A DNA stretch of 14,033 bases from UBA509 sp038729325. Its GTDB lineage: Archaea > Thermoplasmatota > Thermoplasmata > Thermoplasmatales > Thermoplasmataceae. Numbering within the stretch: position 1 is the stretch's first letter; each line of letters starts with the position of its first letter. The notes below the pieces were generated by a model, which saw only the letters and a list, made by a program, of their open reading frames with translations, was not told the origin of the DNA and searched no databases. Positions 1 to 6,238 of this stretch are shown in pieces. Position numbers and translations under genes: made by a program. The DNA lies in NCBI GenBank assembly GCA_038729325.1, contig JAVYSG010000034.1, forward strand, positions 1 through 14,033, in the 5' to 3' direction.

Positions 1-560
1 CCTTTTCTGGAAGCTATCTCCATAATCCTGTTGATAACCTTAAGGGGCTTCTGCGTTGGGTGTGTTGGATTTCTGATTCGTTCTCTTCCCTGACAGATGG
101 GGCTCTCGATGAAGTTGTGCATTTCACTCTGCTTCCCAAAGTTCCACGTATGTCCCTTATTCCACATACATACAATTAATTCACAGCTGTTGAGGAAACC
201 TGCTTTGTACAGTTTCGGCGGTGGATTAGTTTTATGCCATACCACAAACTGGAAGGTGTCAAATAAGCTGTCAAATGCTTCATGCCACTTTCCAAGCATA
301 TTGTAACTGCAGAAGGCAAATATGTTTCCAGTGGGCTTCAGAACCCTGGAGAATTCGTAAACCCACTCCGAGGGAACGAAATCAACTTTATCCCATTCTG
401 CCAGATCATTGTTGAAGTCTTTTCGCCATGACATTTTTATGTTTCCAGTAGAATAAGGACTGAGATTGTATGGAGGGTCCGTGAATATCAGGTCTACACT
501 TCTGTCTGAGACCTGTTTTATTAGATCTCTAGCGTCTCCAAGTTTAATATTATACTCCAT
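1..560 (-). CDS. DNA methyltransferase, N6_N4_Mtase family, beta-type order (partial, C-terminal part off the left edge)
   Basis: Reading minus from 560, the protein begins MEYNIKLGDARDLI and stays open to the window edge (186 codons). It carries catalytic motif IV as DPPYN (about residues 29-33), then a TGNIFAFCSYN strand, and near the edge THPTQKPLKVINRIMEIAS, the segment that normally precedes the SAM-binding DPFxGSGTT motif in beta-class enzymes. That motif should lie just outside. DPPY is usual for adenine-N6 methylation, although some cytosine-N4 enzymes also have it. The target cannot be read from sequence. ATG 560 was chosen because homologs start close to the GDA strand. An in-frame ATG exists at 593. 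A TATA-like element (573-580) is only about 17 bp from 560, so the start is not settled. Any restriction partner would have to be off the window, because none is seen to the right. Confidence 0.88.
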   Translation of the reverse strand, partial: MEYNIKLGDARDLIKQVSDRSVDLIFTDPPYNLSPYSTGNIKMSWRKDFNNDLAEWDKVDFVPSEWVYEFSRVLKPTGNIFAFCSYNMLGKWHEAFDSLFDTFQFVVWHKTNPPPKLYKAGFLNSCELIVCMWNKGHTWNFGKQSEMHNFIESPICQGRERIRNPTHPTQKPLKVINRIMEIASRK

Positions 561-596
561 TCGCCCGCAGTGAAATATAATCAGACAATTCATTAA

Positions 597-608
597 GGTT
601 GCGCAACC
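597..608. promoter_or_regulatory. 12-bp perfect palindrome GGTTGCGCAACC, possible operator
   Basis: This perfect inverted repeat sits in the 142-bp divergent intergenic region, just upstream of the alternative methyltransferase start at 593 and about 60 bp upstream of the ferredoxin TATA-like element. Symmetry stops at the next base pair. A role as a regulator site for either gene is inference only. Confidence 0.3.
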
Positions 609-665
609 ACTGTTCCGCTGAAACTGCTGAAAGCAGACTGGTTTTTCATAAGTATAAGCTGGCTG

Positions 666-677
666 AAACTTATAAGC
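666..677 (+). promoter_or_regulatory. TATA-box-like element of the ferredoxin gene
   Basis: AAACTTATAAGC is centred about 31 bp before ATG 703, which places the expected transcription start a few bases upstream of the start codon. The transcript would be leaderless or nearly so. No strong Shine-Dalgarno sequence precedes the ATG. Confidence 0.5.
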
Positions 678-702
678 AAGTCTGTATTGTCAAAAGTGAA
701 CA

Positions 703-1014
703 ATGAAAGATGCAGATGCTGATGGAAGGGGTGCTCATTGCAAATCAGATACCCAGGGAGTAGTTCCAAGAGTCGATCCGGAGAAATGTGAAGCAAAGGG
801 CGAATGCACACGAGTTTGCCCGTATGATGTATTTGAAATTCGACCCAGAACATCCGCTGAAATTTCTAATTTAGGTTTTCTAGGACGCATAAAAGCAAAG
901 GCTCATGGCAACAGAATTGCAGGGACGCCGGGCCTTGACCGATGCCATTCCTGCAGTGATTGTGTTAGTGCGTGTCCTGAAAATGCCATCCGTCTGTTTC
1001 CCAGAAATTACTGA
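703..1014 (+). CDS. Ferredoxin, dicluster type with one 3-Cys site (predicted 3Fe-4S plus 4Fe-4S)
   Basis: This 103-residue soluble protein has two ferredoxin motifs. The N-terminal one reads CEAKGECTRVCP, so the second cysteine of the usual CxxCxxCxxxCP is a lysine. The C-terminal one is complete (CHSCSDCVSACP). By the classic pairing, cluster I would have three cysteine ligands (3Fe-4S or a labile 4Fe-4S) and cluster II four. A long linker (FLGRIKAKAHGNRIAGTP) separates the motifs. From memory, this layout with KCE-KG-CxxVCPYDVFE and an AHG linker resembles a ferredoxin family common in proteobacteria, so gene transfer is possible. It would act as a cytoplasmic electron carrier; the partner is unknown and no oxidoreductase gene is adjacent. 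ATG 703 is the only sensible start. The N-terminal 20 residues look like an extension. Confidence 0.92.
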   Translation: MKDADADGRGAHCKSDTQGVVPRVDPEKCEAKGECTRVCPYDVFEIRPRTSAEISNLGFLGRIKAKAHGNRIAGTPGLDRCHSCSDCVSACPENAIRLFPRNY

Positions 1015-1346
1015 TATAGCAGGGTAAATTGTTAAAGCTGAATACCCGACTGCTGCATTTATCCGACATCCTCTACATCGCAAGCAATGGGAGGCACCTG
1101 CTTCATAGACGGCGTCTCCTTCATGTATTCCAGAGGCATTATTCTGTCTTCCACCATTTTTCGTGGTCTATCAGGTTTCAATTTCCGCATGTCCACGGTA
1201 TTTAAAAGCTGATAATTTTACGGCATTGGAACAGATAACAGTTCATCAACATTGCAGAATAAGCGGCTTTCCTGCTCAGAATGCTGTAATTTAATACTGA
1301 TCGTACAGATACAGTGTCCCATACATACCTGCCAGCAGTTCTGCAC
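1015..1346. other. 332-bp stretch with no secure gene
   Basis: This interval lies between the 3' ends of the ferredoxin gene and the minus-strand membrane protein gene. The only coding candidate is a 43-residue minus-strand ORF (1059-1190), listed separately. I saw no tRNA, no repeat array and no clear hairpin terminator. Confidence 0.6.
1059..1190 (-). CDS. Possible small protein of 43 residues, unrecognised
   Basis: The ORF starts MRKLKPDRPRKMVEDRIMPL and ends PIACDVEDVG before a TAA. The N-terminus is basic, the C-terminus acidic, and there is one cysteine. A GTG two codons upstream is an alternative start, and an in-frame TAA closes the frame further upstream. A TTTAAA element at 1201-1206 is too close (about 14 bp) to serve a leaderless ATG at 1190, but could serve the internal ATG at 1157. 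Amino-acid composition looks protein-like, but I recognise no family. It could equally be chance or a remnant. Confidence 0.25.
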   Translation of the reverse strand: MRKLKPDRPRKMVEDRIMPLEYMKETPSMKQVPPIACDVEDVG

Positions 1347-1931
1347 TTATGAGTGATCGGGCTCACTCTTTTCCTTGTCCCGCTCAGAGTTCCCTGCTGA
1401 TATCTTTGCACTCTCTCTGGACTTCCTGCTGAATTCAAACATCCTCTTCTGTATTGCTATCTGGAACGCCTCCCCAAGTATCAGGCCTGAAAGGTACGAA
1501 AGTATGATGCTCAGGAAGAATCCCGCCGTGACATCGTAATAGATCAGAAGGTAAATCCTGACCACGAAGGCTATTGTCCATGCAAGCCCGATTATGGGAG
1601 ATCGCCTGTAATGCAGGACCTCCTTCTTCTCAAAGAATTTCACCTGTCCTTTAAACACAGACGATAACCCCAGCCCGAGGGCAAAAGCAATGGAGCAGGC
1701 AAGCAGTTCAACTGTGGTCAGACCCACATATGTGGCACCCGTAAAGGCAAGGTATAGAAGGGGAGAAAATATGAGTGACCTGACAGAATATCTCCCACCC
1801 AGAAATATCCTTATTATCCTGCGACCCACGAATATTGCTACAAAAGCGCTGAAGAAGATATCCTTGTATCTGAATATGATTGAATAAGCCATGCTTTCAA
1901 TGGTTTCAGACAGCTGTGTGATGTTTATCAT
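1347..1931 (-). CDS. Uncharacterised integral membrane protein (about 4-5 TM segments)
   Basis: The 194-residue protein has hydrophobic stretches at roughly 14-36, 52-71, 73-92, 112-131 and 135-157, followed by a strongly charged cytoplasm-like tail (161-194, rich in K, E, R and S). Arginines cluster in the loop after the first segment (GRRIIRIFLGGRYSVR) and in a YRRSP loop before the fourth. No signal peptide and no catalytic motif are visible. Topology and the arginine-rich loops loosely recall small CcdC/DUF1453-like membrane proteins, but I cannot support that assignment. It lies downstream of, and in the same direction as, the DUF1015 gene, separated by 47 bp that include a TATA-like element, so it probably has its own promoter. 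The ATG at 1931 has no clear Shine-Dalgarno sequence. Confidence 0.75.
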   Translation of the reverse strand: MINITQLSETIESMAYSIIFRYKDIFFSAFVAIFVGRRIIRIFLGGRYSVRSLIFSPLLYLAFTGATYVGLTTVELLACSIAFALGLGLSSVFKGQVKFFEKKEVLHYRRSPIIGLAWTIAFVVRIYLLIYYDVTAGFFLSIILSYLSGLILGEAFQIAIQKRMFEFSRKSRESAKISAGNSERDKEKSEPDHS

Positions 1932-1966
1932 AAGAATATTCTGACATTACGCAATATTTCGCATGG

Positions 1967-1976
1967 TATAAAAATA
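1967..1976 (-). promoter_or_regulatory. TATA-box-like element upstream of the membrane protein gene
   Basis: On the minus strand this reads TATTTTTATA, about 40 bp before ATG 1931 and about 24 bp before an out-of-frame ATG at 1947. The predicted transcription start therefore falls at about 1945-1947. Confidence 0.45.
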
Positions 1977-1978
1977 TA

Positions 1979-3190
1979 CTACTGTAGGTAATTGCCAGAA
2001 ATCTGGAAAGAATCGCTGCAGTAGAGTGCAATCCCGGATGGCACTTTCGGATAAAAATACGTGGATTTCTGAGGGAGCAGGCGCCCATCCTCAATCATGG
2101 ATATGAAAACCGACTTGTTCCATTCAGGCATTAGAAATGAGAAGCCTGACCTGCCGCTGTCAACCTCATCCACAGCAATGACCCTGTTGTGCGTATAAAG
2201 GACTTTAGTTGAAAGATCCTTCTGAGTCATGCCAATTATCTGCCTCAGGATCAGATTACTCACCAGGGACGGGTCTCCTGAATACTTGTACTTCTTGCTG
2301 CATCCAATTGCATCAAAGGCAGCTGGCCTTGGAGAGAGGGAATGATATCTTTTATCATACAGAATTATTGATTCAGGGTCATGATCTCCACTGATCTCTC
2401 TGATCTCGAAATACTCCCCAATAGTATCCATGAAAGCCGAAATATCGAATTCCCTGGTAACAACCCTGTGAATTCCCCCAATTAAAAGGGAATCACTCTG
2501 CAGTGATGTCACGTACGCCATGGTGAATTTCCAGAAATCCCGATTGGGGCCTGTACTTTCAGAGTAAAGGTTCCTTGTTGCCTGCAGTCTGTGATGTCCG
2601 TCGGCGACCACTGCATTCTCCCTTACCAGTGACTGCCGGATGCTCTCTATGGATCGCGGATCCGTCAGGAAATATACTGAGTTTACCACCCCATCCGGCT
2701 CAATGAAAGACTTTGCCGGTGAAATCTGTTTTACCGCCGCCCTGAGTATACGTTCGAAGCTGGTGCTGTTTACAGTAAGGAAAATCGGTTCCAGCTGGCA
2801 TGATGTTTTCTCCATCAGCTTTCTTCTCTCTTCCACTGCCCATGGGAATGTTTCCTCATGTGCCATGACATCTTTCCTTTCAGGAGATGTCTCAACCGGT
2901 GATATTATACCGATCCTCGAAATCCGGCGGCCTCCCACATGTATTTCCTGATCCAGTATGATAAGGCACTCACTTCCGTAGGTTTCCAGTATGCCTTCCT
3001 TCCTCCACTGTGCCAGAGTACCCTGTGAATTCTCAAGGTTCCCATGGCGTGGAATTGTAATGTGAGTTATGTTGAATGGGCTGGATTTCAGTCTCGCCTC
3101 ATGATCCTGCGAAATTATGTCAACCGGCGGAGAAGTGGTTCCTTCAATATCTCCCCTGTAAACAAGGGGGCGAAATGGTATGAGTTTCAA
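1979..3190 (-). CDS. DUF1015 family protein (possible ParB/SerK-fold enzyme)
   Basis: The 403-residue protein shows the conserved marks of DUF1015: an N-terminal IPFRPLVY start with PPVDIIS (21-27), HEETF (111-115), ADGHHR (196-201), a GGIHRVV segment (238-244) and a C-terminal KSTYFYPKVPSG (375-386). Length is typical and the protein looks soluble. The biochemical role of the family is not firmly known. ADGHHR resembles the phosphate-handling motif of ParB/sulfiredoxin-fold proteins, which include free-serine kinases, so a nucleotide- or phosphate-dependent activity is inference. The start overlaps the nfo stop (ATGA at 3187-3190), which indicates translational coupling. It is the last gene of the trmB-nfo operon and ends with TAG at 1979. 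Confidence 0.9.
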   Translation of the reverse strand: MKLIPFRPLVYRGDIEGTTSPPVDIISQDHEARLKSSPFNITHITIPRHGNLENSQGTLAQWRKEGILETYGSECLIILDQEIHVGGRRISRIGIISPVETSPERKDVMAHEETFPWAVEERRKLMEKTSCQLEPIFLTVNSTSFERILRAAVKQISPAKSFIEPDGVVNSVYFLTDPRSIESIRQSLVRENAVVADGHHRLQATRNLYSESTGPNRDFWKFTMAYVTSLQSDSLLIGGIHRVVTREFDISAFMDTIGEYFEIREISGDHDPESIILYDKRYHSLSPRPAAFDAIGCSKKYKYSGDPSLVSNLILRQIIGMTQKDLSTKVLYTHNRVIAVDEVDSGRSGFSFLMPEWNKSVFISMIEDGRLLPQKSTYFYPKVPSGIALYCSDSFQISGNYLQ

Positions 3191-4050
3191 GGCGAATTCA
3201 TTCCTCTCAGGGATTTTATAACCTCAATATCTGCCCCATATCCGTTCTCGCCAAGTGGTGTCTCCATGATCATGGGGGTGTGCTCCAGTCTTCTGTCGTT
3301 GATGAAATTGCCGATGCCCCTTCTTCCTATAGTTCCCTGACCGATCTGTTCATGTCTGTCCAGGTGACTCCCCCTGCCCTTCTTCGAGTCGTTGAGGTGA
3401 ATACCTTTCAATCTGCTGAGACCGATCGTACTGTTGAACTGATCCATTGTTTCCAGGTAACCTTCCGGCGAAACAATATCATACCCTGCAGCCCATGTAT
3501 GGCATGTATCCAGGCATACGCCTGCCTTTTCCCTGAACTGGAGGCCATCCATCATCTCAGCCAACTCCTCAAATGTCCTTCCTATTGTGCTTCCCTGTCC
3601 TGCTGCATTTTCCAGAAGAACCATGCATTTCTGATCCTCAGACATGACACTGTTGAGATTCTGACTGACGCTTTTAATTGCCTCTTTCTGTGTAGATCCG
3701 GAAGCAGATCCTGGATGGAATGTCAGGTAATCAACACCAAGAAGATCTGCCCGTTGAATTTCAACAATAAATGCATCAGTGGCCTTCTTTCTCAGTTCTT
3801 CACTGGCTGTCCCCATATTGAGAAGGTACGAGGCATGTATCATTGTCCTGCACATGTTATAATGAGAAACACCATGCCTGAAGCCTTCTATTTCCTCTTC
3901 AGGCAGAGGTTTTGCATTCCACTGCATCTGATTCTTGGAAAATATCTGGAATGTCCGGAATCCAAACCTGGATGCCCTTTCAGGGGCAAGGTGAATCCCC
4001 CCTGCAGTTGATATATGCCCGCCAAGTTTCAGTTCGTCTGTAACGGCCAA
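3187..4050 (-). CDS. nfo: Endonuclease IV (AP endonuclease)
   Basis: This is a 287-residue TIM-barrel enzyme that nicks DNA 5' to abasic sites in base excision repair. All nine metal ligands known for the family are visible: H72 (IHASY), H112 (FHPGS), E147 (LLENAAGQG), D181 and H184 (CLDTCH), H218 (HLNDSK), D231 and H233 (LDRHEQIGQG) and E263 (METP). The trinuclear zinc site should therefore be intact. The start codon is TTG at 4050 (not ATG), preceded by a GAGG-rich stretch inside the end of the regulator gene. Homologs begin near LKLGGHIS, so the N-terminal extension is only about six residues. The gap to the upstream trmB-type stop is 8 bp, and the downstream DUF1015 gene overlaps by 4 bp, so all three are probably co-transcribed. 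Confidence 0.97.
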   Translation of the reverse strand: MAVTDELKLGGHISTAGGIHLAPERASRFGFRTFQIFSKNQMQWNAKPLPEEEIEGFRHGVSHYNMCRTMIHASYLLNMGTASEELRKKATDAFIVEIQRADLLGVDYLTFHPGSASGSTQKEAIKSVSQNLNSVMSEDQKCMVLLENAAGQGSTIGRTFEELAEMMDGLQFREKAGVCLDTCHTWAAGYDIVSPEGYLETMDQFNSTIGLSRLKGIHLNDSKKGRGSHLDRHEQIGQGTIGRRGIGNFINDRRLEHTPMIMETPLGENGYGADIEVIKSLRGMNSP

Positions 4051-4058
4051 ATAAAAAC

Positions 4059-4775
4059 CTACCTCAACTGTTTGTCGCTCTCGATCATCATGTTTATGAA
4101 CTGATAAACGTGAAGGGCTAGCGCAGGATTATCGGTATAGCCGCATGCGTCCAGTTCAGGCCCGGCCAGCATTGCGCGCACCTGGTCACTTGCAACGTCT
4201 GTAGCTATGAGACCTTCTTTACGGTAAACAATCGTGTTTGGCGGGATACGCTTATTTGGAGGGGTTACGAAGATGACCTTCACGCCTCTCTTAATTGCGT
4301 TATCAAGGTTTTTCTTAAGTTCAGTGCGGATCTCCCTGACCTTTGGAGTGCATATGAGGATTTCTCTTTCTGTCAGGTTTATCATCTCTGCAAGTTTGCT
4401 CATCACACGCTGATTCCCATAGATTGTGTAAACGAGCTGCGGATCGCCCTTCGACGGGACCATGTCCTGTATCTCCTTCAGCTTCCTGAAGAGGCTGTCA
4501 AATCTCTCCTGGAAATCTGACCTTATCTTACCCATGTCCTCAGGCTTGAACATTCTGGGTCTGCCCTCAGTCTCCTTGGCGAAACCCTTCTGCACCAGCG
4601 ATTCCATCACCTTGTATGCTGATGTCCTGGGTATCTTGGCAGTGTCTGCCACGGTATCGGCATTTGCTACGCCATGATAAACCAGGGCAGCAAATCCCTG
4701 AGCCTCATATGATGACAGTCCCAGCAATTTCAGCATTTCCGCTATCTTGCTGAGTTGCTCAGCATTAGCTTCCAT
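4059..4775 (-). CDS. TrmB-family transcriptional regulator
   Basis: The 238-residue protein has an N-terminal winged helix-turn-helix (about 15-80) with the TrmB signature LGLSSYEAQGFAALVYHG and the recognition region IPRTSAYKVMESLVQKGFA. A short helical linker (about 82-106, coiled-coil-like) follows, then a C-terminal domain with a phospholipase-D-like fold pattern (EILICTPKVREI, then IKRGVKVIFVTPP). No HKD catalytic motif is present, as expected for a regulator. The sugar-binding extension of classic TrmB (about 340 residues) is absent, so this is the short form and its effector is unknown. It heads an operon with nfo and DUF1015 and is divergent from the hotdog gene. A TATA-like element about 24 bp upstream points to a leaderless mRNA. 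Autoregulation or control of both directions is plausible but inferred. Confidence 0.93.
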   Translation of the reverse strand: MEANAEQLSKIAEMLKLLGLSSYEAQGFAALVYHGVANADTVADTAKIPRTSAYKVMESLVQKGFAKETEGRPRMFKPEDMGKIRSDFQERFDSLFRKLKEIQDMVPSKGDPQLVYTIYGNQRVMSKLAEMINLTEREILICTPKVREIRTELKKNLDNAIKRGVKVIFVTPPNKRIPPNTIVYRKEGLIATDVASDQVRAMLAGPELDACGYTDNPALALHVYQFINMMIESDKQLR

Positions 4776-4794
4776 AGCTAATAATGTATTATTT

Positions 4795-4803
4795 GTTTAT
4801 ATG
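4795..4803 (-). promoter_or_regulatory. TATA-box-like element of the trmB-type/nfo/DUF1015 operon
   Basis: On the minus strand this reads CATATAAAC, centred about 24 bp before ATG 4775. That is the spacing expected for a leaderless archaeal transcript. It is the only good promoter candidate for the three-gene operon. Confidence 0.6.
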
Positions 4804-4866
4804 ATTTTCTAAGGTCGCAATTATTACGCTATCAATATTTACCTGATTCTATGAAAATATTGTTCT

Positions 4867-4887
4867 ATTTATAAATCATTTATAAAT
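4867..4887. repeat. Tandem palindrome: ATTTATAAAT twice, 11 bp apart
   Basis: The 10-bp palindrome ATTTATAAAT occurs at 4867-4876 and again at 4878-4887, separated by one C. The repeat period is 11 bp, close to one turn of the helix. It lies in the AT-rich divergent region between the TrmB-type regulator and the hotdog gene, about 90 bp upstream of each. It could be a regulator binding site or a doubled TATA element. No expressed start is visible at the usual distance downstream. Confidence 0.4.
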
Positions 4888-4978
4888 GTGACTGTTACAA
4901 CTATTTTTTATTCAAAAACAGGCACACTGGACACAGTAATCGTAAAAAATAAGAACTGCACAGCACTGGTTGGAACCG

Positions 4979-5235
4979 ATGATCGATGAAATATCACAGA
5001 TACTGAAAATGGACAATTACCTTTCCAACATGCAGATCGAGGTCGTTGAGGCACACCGCGGTCACGTTGAGTTCCGGGTCCCGCTTATGAAGAATATGAT
5101 GAGAATCGGCGACATCGCGAATGGAGGCGCCACCATGACACTCCTTGATGCAGCCGGTGGAATGGCGGTCTTTACCCTTGCTGAAGGGTCGAACCAGGTG
5201 ACTGTAAACCTGAATACCAATTTCATAAGAAAGAT
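4979..5235 (+). CDS. Hotdog-fold thioesterase, PaaI-like (partial, 3' end lost in the gap)
   Basis: Eighty-five residues are visible before the N run. They contain the hotdog core: a first strand pair (IEVVEAHRGHVEFRVPL), then MRIGDIANGGATMTLLDAAGGMAVF, the central helix motif of PaaI/YdiI-type acyl-CoA thioesterases, and QVTVNLNTNFIRK, the paired strand. The usual HGG is NGG here (N48), and D57 falls near the catalytic acid position of the family. Typical length is 130-145 residues, so about 45-60 are missing. An in-frame TTG at 4970 is possible, but ATG 4979 gives the better N-terminus. A TAAAAAAT element at 4943-4950 could be its TATA box. It would be expected to hydrolyse a CoA thioester in the cytosol; the substrate is unknown. 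Confidence 0.85.
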
Positions 5236-5335
5236 NNNNNNNNNNNNNNNNNNNNNNNNNNNNNNNNNNNNNNNNNNNNNNNNNNNNNNNNNNNNNNNNN
5301 NNNNNNNNNNNNNNNNNNNNNNNNNNNNNNNNNNN
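5236..5335. other. Assembly gap, 100 N
   Basis: Exactly 100 undetermined bases, the conventional length for a scaffold join of unknown size. The flanks belong to different proteins (hotdog thioesterase and CoaBC). From usual family lengths, at least about 450 bp should really lie here: the hotdog C-terminus, a junction and the CoaBC N-terminus. Confidence 0.95.
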
Positions 5336-6238
5336 AAAATTGCAAATGGCATTTCAGACGATGTACCATCACTCTTTTTCTCCTTCGCTGCTGGAAACGG
5401 TAACCCTGTGTGTATTTGCCCTGCAATGCACGAAGGCATGATGGTAAATCCCATAAACCGCAGGAACCTGAAATCTCTGGAAGATGCCGGCGTCCAGATA
5501 ATACCTCCCAGAATATCGGAAGAGAAGGCAAAGATCTCCGAAAACGACCTGATAATGGATCACGTATGCAGGCTTTTCGGTGAAAAGAGCCTGCAAGGAA
5601 AGAGCATCCTCATAATAGGCGGAAGAGGGGAGGAGATGATTGATCCTGTAAGGGCGATTTCCAACCTTGGAAGTGGATTCACCATGTCGTGGTTTGCAGT
5701 GAATGCGTTCAGGCTGGGAGCATCAAGCATTGTTATGATAGGCAACACTGAATTCCGCATACCGGAGTATGCTGAATACATCCATGCATCAAAGATGGAG
5801 GAATTTGAGGCAGAAGTGGAAAGTATTCTGTCAAACAGGAAGTTCGATGTGGTCATCAACTGTGCCTCCCTTTCTGATTTCGCTGTGAAGGACAGGTCAG
5901 GGAGCAAGATACCAGGTAACAGGGGCACGACAATCACCCTTGTTCCAAGGGAAAAACTTCTGGACCGCATCAGGAATAAACACAGTGGCAAACTTGTTGC
6001 TTTCAAGCTGGATGATGAATTACCGCCTGATCAGGTATACGCCAAGGTAAGTTCCAGCAGGCCGGATTTAGTGGTTTTCAATAGAATATTCCATGGCTCA
6101 GGGCCATTTGGAAAAGTAAGCAACCACTACACTGCCATCAGACCACATGACCACGAAGACCTTGGAGTTCTAACAAAGGCACAGATGACCCTGAAGGTGC
6201 TTTCCATGCTGTACCGGGAATCAAGGGAGGAGTCATGA
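5336..6238 (+). CDS. coaBC: Coenzyme A biosynthesis bifunctional protein CoaBC (partial, 5' end lost in the gap)
   Basis: About 300 residues are visible of a protein that is normally about 400. The first part is the end of the flavin-dependent phosphopantothenoylcysteine decarboxylase domain (CoaC), with PAMHEGMMVNPINRRN, the conserved segment that covers the substrate. After a linker, GKSILIIGGRGEEMIDPVRA starts the phosphopantothenate-cysteine ligase domain (CoaB), with VINCASLSDFAV, IPGNRGTTITLVP, LVAFKLDDELP and PDLVVFNRI in the expected order. The usual GGTREPIDPVR is GGRGEEMIDPVR here. The His of the decarboxylase active site lies in the missing part. Together the domains convert 4'-phosphopantothenate to 4'-phosphopantetheine in the cytosol. 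The stop overlaps the next gene (ATGA at 6235-6238), which indicates an operon. The frame is open through the N run by chance of gap length. Confidence 0.93.
   Translation, partial: KIANGISDDVPSLFFSFAAGNGNPVCICPAMHEGMMVNPINRRNLKSLEDAGVQIIPPRISEEKAKISENDLIMDHVCRLFGEKSLQGKSILIIGGRGEEMIDPVRAISNLGSGFTMSWFAVNAFRLGASSIVMIGNTEFRIPEYAEYIHASKMEEFEAEVESILSNRKFDVVINCASLSDFAVKDRSGSKIPGNRGTTITLVPREKLLDRIRNKHSGKLVAFKLDDELPPDQVYAKVSSSRPDLVVFNRIFHGSGPFGKVSNHYTAIRPHDHEDLGVLTKAQMTLKVLSMLYRESREES

Noticed and set aside
97..306. A 69-codon plus-strand open frame at the left end
   Set aside because: It is antisense to the DNA methyltransferase, which shows conserved motifs on the other strand.
1202..1438. A 78-codon minus-strand open frame near the end of the membrane protein gene
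   Set aside because: It overlaps the membrane protein coding end in another frame and has no start signal or protein-like pattern.
3280..4011. A 243-codon plus-strand open frame across the nfo gene
   Set aside because: It lies fully antisense to endonuclease IV, whose nine metal ligands are all intact. The antisense product is rich in Cys and Ser with no domain pattern, as expected of a shadow frame.
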